DNA of 9,595 nucleotides, from positions 1 through 9,595 of the forward strand of contig JAQVGK010000094.1 of the NCBI GenBank assembly GCA_028696755.1, read 5' to 3'. Positions within the stretch are counted from its first letter, which is position 1. Each line of letters opens with the position of its first letter. This DNA is from Bacteroidales bacterium. Lineage in GTDB: Bacteria > Bacteroidota > Bacteroidia > Bacteroidales > ML635J-15. The notes under the pieces were generated by a model. The model ran no database searches and was not told the DNA's origin. It was given only the letters and a program-made list of their open reading frames with translations. The translations under genes were made by a program, and so were the position numbers. Positions 7,301-9,595 of this stretch are shown here, piece after piece.

Positions 7301-9124
7301 TCAAGCATATCAGGAAACTGGTCTGCCTCATCAGATCCAAATTCTGACATTGTTGCTTATTATTACGCAGTTGGAACAACATCTGGAGGAACACAATTAT
7401 TAGGCTGGACAAATAACAACTTATCCACAACATTTACAAATTCATCTGTTAGTCTTGTGCCGGGAACAACATATTTTGTATCGGTTAAATCACTAAATGG
7501 CGCAGGCTTGTATTCGGCAGTAAGTACATCCGACGGATTACTAATTCAAGCTGCTGATTGTCCAGAAGATATTGAACTATGTATTGACGATGATGCAATT
7601 ACTTTAAGCGGAGCAACTCCAATTAGCGGAACATATTCTGGCACAGGAGTTTCTGCAGGTTCGTTTAATCCATCTTTTGCTGGAGCAGGAACACATGTAA
7701 TAACCTACACAATTGACATTTCTACTTGTAATTATAACATAACTGTAAATCCTCTTCCAACAGTTGATTGCCCTGATGATATTTACATTGCAGTGGATGC
7801 CGCAGCAATTAGTTTAAGTGGAGCAAGTCCATCTGGAGGAGTTTATACTATTGCAGGAAACCCTGTTACAACTTTCAATCCAGCAAGCTATGGAATTGGA
7901 AGTTACGAAGTTATTTATACATACACAAACACCCCCGAAAACTGCACAAACACATGCAGCTTTACAATTTTCGTTTTCGAGCCACTTGTAATCGATTGTC
8001 CAAACAATTACGAAGTATGCGAAAATTCCGAATCTTTTGTTCTTGCAGGTGCAACACCTCCAGGCGGCACATATACTGGAATAGGGGTTTCTTCGGGAAA
8101 TTTTGATCCTTCTGTTGCTGGTATTGGAACACACGAAATAACTTATACTTACAATACCGAATCTTGTAATTTCTCTGTAATTGTATACGAATTACCCGAA
8201 GTAACCTGTCCTGCAAATATTGATGTTCTTACCACTGATGCCTCATTTACATTAAGCGGAGCGACTCCAGAAGGAGGAACTTACAATATTGGCGGAAACA
8301 CAGTAACAAATTTCAATCCTGCAACTTATGGAGAAGGAATATATACAGTTACATATTATTACAGCGGAACTCCAGCAAATTGCGAATCGTCTTGCAGTTT
8401 CACAATTACCGTTGAAGAGCCATTAGTTTTGGATTGTCCAGAAAACTTTAGTGTTTGCCTCGATCAGGAAGCATTTGAACTTACAGGAGCAAGTCCGGCT
8501 GGTGGAGCTTATTCCGGAACAGGCGTTATCTCAGGAGTGTTTGATCCTACTGCTGCTGGTTTAGGGACTCACACGATAACTTATTCGTACGAAACCGAAA
8601 ATTGCAATTTCGAAATAACAGTTAATCAAAATCCAGAAGTAAGCTGTCCAGAAGATTTCTCAATTACGGATAATGATTCTCCATTCCCACTAGTTGGTGG
8701 AAACCCATCAGGAGGGATATATTCAATAAACGGAAATAACCTTACATATATTAATCCACCATCTTACGAACCTGGAGATTATGTTATCGTTTACACCTAT
8801 TATGACGAGACTACTGATTGCTATGGAAGTTGCGAATATACTATGACAGTAACTCCTTATGTAAATCTTGAAGAAGAACTTTTATCAAACTTCGAAATCT
8901 GGCCTAACCCTACCACAGGTGAATTTAACATTAAACTACCACAATTACATAGTGAATGCAATATTAAGATGATTGATTTACAAGGCATAGTTATTGAAGA
9001 AAGACAAGTTATGGCAGATACTGAACTAGTTGAGTTTAATAGAAATAACTTAAGTGCTGGAGTTTACTTTATTCAAATTGCCACAACAGATTTAATTAAA
9101 GTTAAAAAGTTGGTGGTGGAGTAG
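4355..9124 (+). CDS. Surface-exported N-acetylmuramoyl-L-alanine amidase (PGRP domain) with Ig-like repeats and T9SS sorting domain
   Basis: This encodes 1589 residues. Domains in order: signal peptide 1-19 (MRKLF..., ending FGQ); an accessory beta-rich domain about 20-160 with a GWSDW motif, like regions preceding PGRP domains in other bacterial amidases; a PGRP/amidase_2 domain about 174-370; two Ig-like units with inserted jelly-roll domains (378-673 and 674-957); an FN3-like domain about 958-1063; six Cys-Pro Ig-like repeats (from 1069); and a type A T9SS sorting domain about 1508-1589 containing WPNPTTGEF and ending in a KVKKLVVE strand. The predicted zinc ligands H209 (in VVHHG), H340 (in GHKDV) and C350 (in TTCPG) are present, as are Y242 and K342, the positions equivalent to catalytic residues of T7 lysozyme. 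Activity on the MurNAc-L-Ala bond is therefore expected, on peptidoglycan outside the producing cell. The ATG at 4355 is chosen because the signal peptide begins there. The extra-long stalk suggests surface display. Whether the role is nutrition, antagonism or colonisation is not shown. Confidence 0.93.
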   Translation: MRKLFTLAFTLLAITVFGQVRFVEIESHYESGTSLVAYKVDAPIVQDINGGYGFTLKTPFEFTSFALGWMSSTQNYQSGQFNIVFKVHKPGMGWSDWKTDEGFTNPGDTRSGYYKSNLMFGFDENLHDSVEFYIHTPEGEVITDLYIIVQDISSTIDPKAVMQTEDNGAKACPEFPAVIPRSEWCGSYDACHNPTYSVTYRNCTHTVVHHGASPDSYTDGYAVVRSYWNYHVNSNGWSDIGYNYLFDKYGNFFQGRHNPNMPNQDVHAAHAGYANTYSIGLNFLGNSDATNTAPTTPQLQKCAEFLAWWYDYKVLDPLSSASILNQAGTEWITLPRICGHKDVNPGGTTCPGTALYALLPSIRTNTNQIIVDCTTPSDTEAPTTSVTTARDWYNSDFEVSFSDADNAGGTGVQYSFYQIMDYNGTEWRANASEGFFNDNFTTAIHSDWTQYSGTWSINSGHVLQTNETSTNTNLYAMVDQQGGDVYLYHWQQKISGSGTNKRSGMHFFCSDPTQTGRLNSYMVYLRDEGNTAEIYKYYNNSYETVNGGFFYSETYDIAPNVWYDVKVILNTNTGEISLYIDNNLAASTIDASPLSSGNSISLRTGGCQTEYDDIKVYKSRSNTTIVSAGESTDEQIRYQSLSHTQEAGRIRTLLIDNAENWSESISKNIFTDFDAPTTGINVSGTWQTADFTASFADSDALSGVEKGFYNVSDFNGTKWSSNNNRGYAFDSFDSNIGTEWTSQTGTWAVSSGTLIQSNEAESNTNLHAYLQQDLSNRYVYEFDMKIDGAGSNKRAGFHYFSDSPTLTNRGNGYFVWFRLSTQDLEFYKVTDDVFSLEKYYDISISAAQWYNIKIIYDRITGETLVYMDNTLVGEYTDSEPYSTGNYVSFRSGNAILSVDNFKTYRSRYTDVTISGGESTDDIRYSNAAPEVASAKISSMVLDSAKNISTAISQTYNVDFSVPTSIATVNDGTSSDIDNSFVTSSISGNWSASSDPNSDIVAYYYAVGTTSGGTQLLGWTNNNLSTTFTNSSVSLVPGTTYFVSVKSLNGAGLYSAVSTSDGLLIQAADCPEDIELCIDDDAITLSGATPISGTYSGTGVSAGSFNPSFAGAGTHVITYTIDISTCNYNITVNPLPTVDCPDDIYIAVDAAAISLSGASPSGGVYTIAGNPVTTFNPASYGIGSYEVIYTYTNTPENCTNTCSFTIFVFEPLVIDCPNNYEVCENSESFVLAGATPPGGTYTGIGVSSGNFDPSVAGIGTHEITYTYNTESCNFSVIVYELPEVTCPANIDVLTTDASFTLSGATPEGGTYNIGGNTVTNFNPATYGEGIYTVTYYYSGTPANCESSCSFTITVEEPLVLDCPENFSVCLDQEAFELTGASPAGGAYSGTGVISGVFDPTAAGLGTHTITYSYETENCNFEITVNQNPEVSCPEDFSITDNDSPFPLVGGNPSGGIYSINGNNLTYINPPSYEPGDYVIVYTYYDETTDCYGSCEYTMTVTPYVNLEEELLSNFEIWPNPTTGEFNIKLPQLHSECNIKMIDLQGIVIEERQVMADTELVEFNRNNLSAGVYFIQIATTDLIKVKKLVVE
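5486..7225 (+). repeat. Two tandem Ig-like units, each with a nested jelly-roll domain
   Basis: Inside the amidase gene, residues 378-673 and 674-957 are clear duplicates. Each begins with a DxxAPTT-type Ig strand, continues to F-x-D-x-NGTxW and then G-[FY]-x-x-D, and at that point enters a roughly 180-residue block (438-620 and 730-907). The block reads W-T-x-x-x-G-TW, then Q-x-NE, then NTNL, GSNKR/GTNKR, a run with GEISLYIDN or GETLVYMDN, and an ending D-x-x-K-x-Y-[KR]-SR. After it the Ig-like text resumes (GESTD...IRY, then DNAENWS or DSAKNIS). The inserted block looks like a concanavalin A/LamG-type jelly roll, possibly carbohydrate-binding; that function is inferred. Confidence 0.75.
7559..8872 (+). 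repeat. Six Cys-Pro Ig-like repeats as three exact 438-bp superunits
   Basis: Repeats begin at the codons for C-P at 7559, 7769, 7997, 8207, 8435 and 8645. Spacing alternates 210 and 228 bases (70 and 76 residues), so the higher-order unit is exactly 438 bases with no insertion or deletion. Odd repeats have GTGVS-type and AGxGTHxITY text with a third Cys near the end. Even repeats have GNxVTxFNPxxYG text and a C-x(3)-CSF pair near the end, except that the last repeat has SCEY. The Cys pattern suggests disulfides outside the cell. These resemble Ig-like stalk repeats of other Bacteroidetes adhesins. Confidence 0.85.
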
Positions 9125-9150
9125 AACTATAAATGACTATGTATGACTAT
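9121..9150 (+). repeat. Three tandem 10-base units spanning amidase stop and nuclease start
   Basis: GTAGAACTAT, AAATGACTAT and GTATGACTAT follow one another without a gap. The first contains the amidase TAG stop and the third contains the ATG used by the downstream gene. The second also has an ATG, in another frame, that stops after eight codons. A change in unit number would shift the spacing by ten bases. Confidence 0.5.
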
Positions 9151-9595
9151 AAATATTGACAAACAACTTTTCGCCAACTTAGTTCAGATTATTGAGAAGG
9201 GCAAAAAGCAAGTCGCTGTAAAAGTTAACAGCACCGTTATTCTTACATATTGGCAAATCGGAAAGACGATAAATGAACATATTCTTAATAATTCACGCGC
9301 GGCTTACGGAAAAGAAATTGTGGCGACAGTGGCGACACAATTGAGTGAAAAATTCGGAAGTAGTTTTAAAGAAGGCAATGTTCGTAGAATGATACAGTTT
9401 TCTGATTCATTTGATGATTTTGAGATTCTCGTGCCACTGGCACGACAATTAAGCTGGTCACATTTTTTAATATTGTTGCCCTTAAAAACAAAGGAATCTA
9501 GAATGTATTATGCTCAAAAAGCAATCGAAGGAACTTGGGGAAAACGCGAACTCCGACATCAGATTGAGCGCAAAGCATTTGAAAGGTCTGAGATA
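9143..9595 (+). CDS. DUF1016 (YhcG-type) protein, N-terminal domain, predicted PD-(D/E)XK nuclease, cut by window end
   Basis: The first 151 residues are present. They match the DUF1016 N-terminal domain: Y36-W-Q-I-G40 (the YWxIGK element), a GKEIV...LSEKFG helix (56-72), NVRRMIQF (79-86), the LSWSH motif at 103-107, and a YYAQKAIEGTWGKREL segment (122-137) followed by ER. Family members run to roughly 340-380 residues and carry a predicted PD-(D/E)XK nuclease fold in the C-terminal part, which lies beyond the window, so catalytic residues cannot be checked. Such genes are frequently found near restriction-modification and other accessory loci. The ATG at 9143 is the first possible start, since an in-frame TGA sits at 9134-9136. 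The gap from the amidase stop is 18 bases with no visible terminator, so co-transcription is possible, although a functional link to the amidase is not evident. Cellular role is unresolved. Confidence 0.85.
   Translation, partial: MTINIDKQLFANLVQIIEKGKKQVAVKVNSTVILTYWQIGKTINEHILNNSRAAYGKEIVATVATQLSEKFGSSFKEGNVRRMIQFSDSFDDFEILVPLARQLSWSHFLILLPLKTKESRMYYAQKAIEGTWGKRELRHQIERKAFERSEI

Noticed and set aside
5507..8216. Several minus-strand frames of 84-129 codons (5507-5896, 7161-7433, 7814-8134, 7962-8216)
   Set aside because: All are antisense to the amidase gene, whose repeats and domains are clearly coding; their Cys/Ile-rich composition is typical of antisense reading.

Overview
The window looks like a piece of a low-GC Bacteroidota (Bacteroidetes) chromosome. 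Three things point there: a secreted protein ending in a type IX secretion (Por-type) C-terminal sorting domain, a good Bacteroidetes -7 promoter box (TAnnTTTG) before the transporter gene, and the absence of clear Shine-Dalgarno sequences. I cannot name the genus.

Layout from left to right. Positions 1-152 hold part of an interspersed repeat read on the minus strand, ending in a 78-base nested hairpin at the window edge. A second inverted repeat (232-290) follows. Next is a complete minus-strand gene for a POT/PTR2-family transporter (296-1744), probably a proton-coupled oligopeptide importer. About 1 kb without a convincing protein gene follows (1745-2784). It starts with a second, plus-strand copy of the same interspersed repeat (about 1942-2204), so the transporter gene sits between two oppositely oriented copies. 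The rest of that gap contains scattered hairpins. Positions 2785-4074 encode a secreted protein with beta-propeller-like stretches and no recognised function. A 280-base gap carries another inverted repeat, made of GTAATCGGTAAT-like units. Positions 4355-9124 encode a 1589-residue multidomain surface amidase: signal peptide, accessory beta domain, zinc PGRP/amidase_2 domain with all ligands present, two copies of an Ig-like unit with a jelly-roll domain inserted in it, an FN3 domain, six Cys-Pro repeats alternating 70 and 76 residues, and a T9SS sorting domain. Eighteen bases after its stop begins a DUF1016/YhcG-type nuclease gene, cut by the right edge.

Functional picture. The amidase should be exported by Sec, cross the outer membrane by T9SS and stay on the cell surface or be released. 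There it would cleave the lactyl-amide bond of peptidoglycan that is outside the cell. The transporter could import short peptides, and a link between the two is only a possibility. No classical operon is evident, apart from the close amidase/DUF1016 spacing.

The most interesting signal is in the non-coding DNA. The hairpins of the two interspersed-repeat copies differ at four aligned base pairs of the outer 16, and every change on one arm is matched by the compensating change on the other. The internal loop (TT opposite T) is also the same. This covariation points to a conserved folded RNA or single-stranded DNA element rather than a protein-coding fragment.
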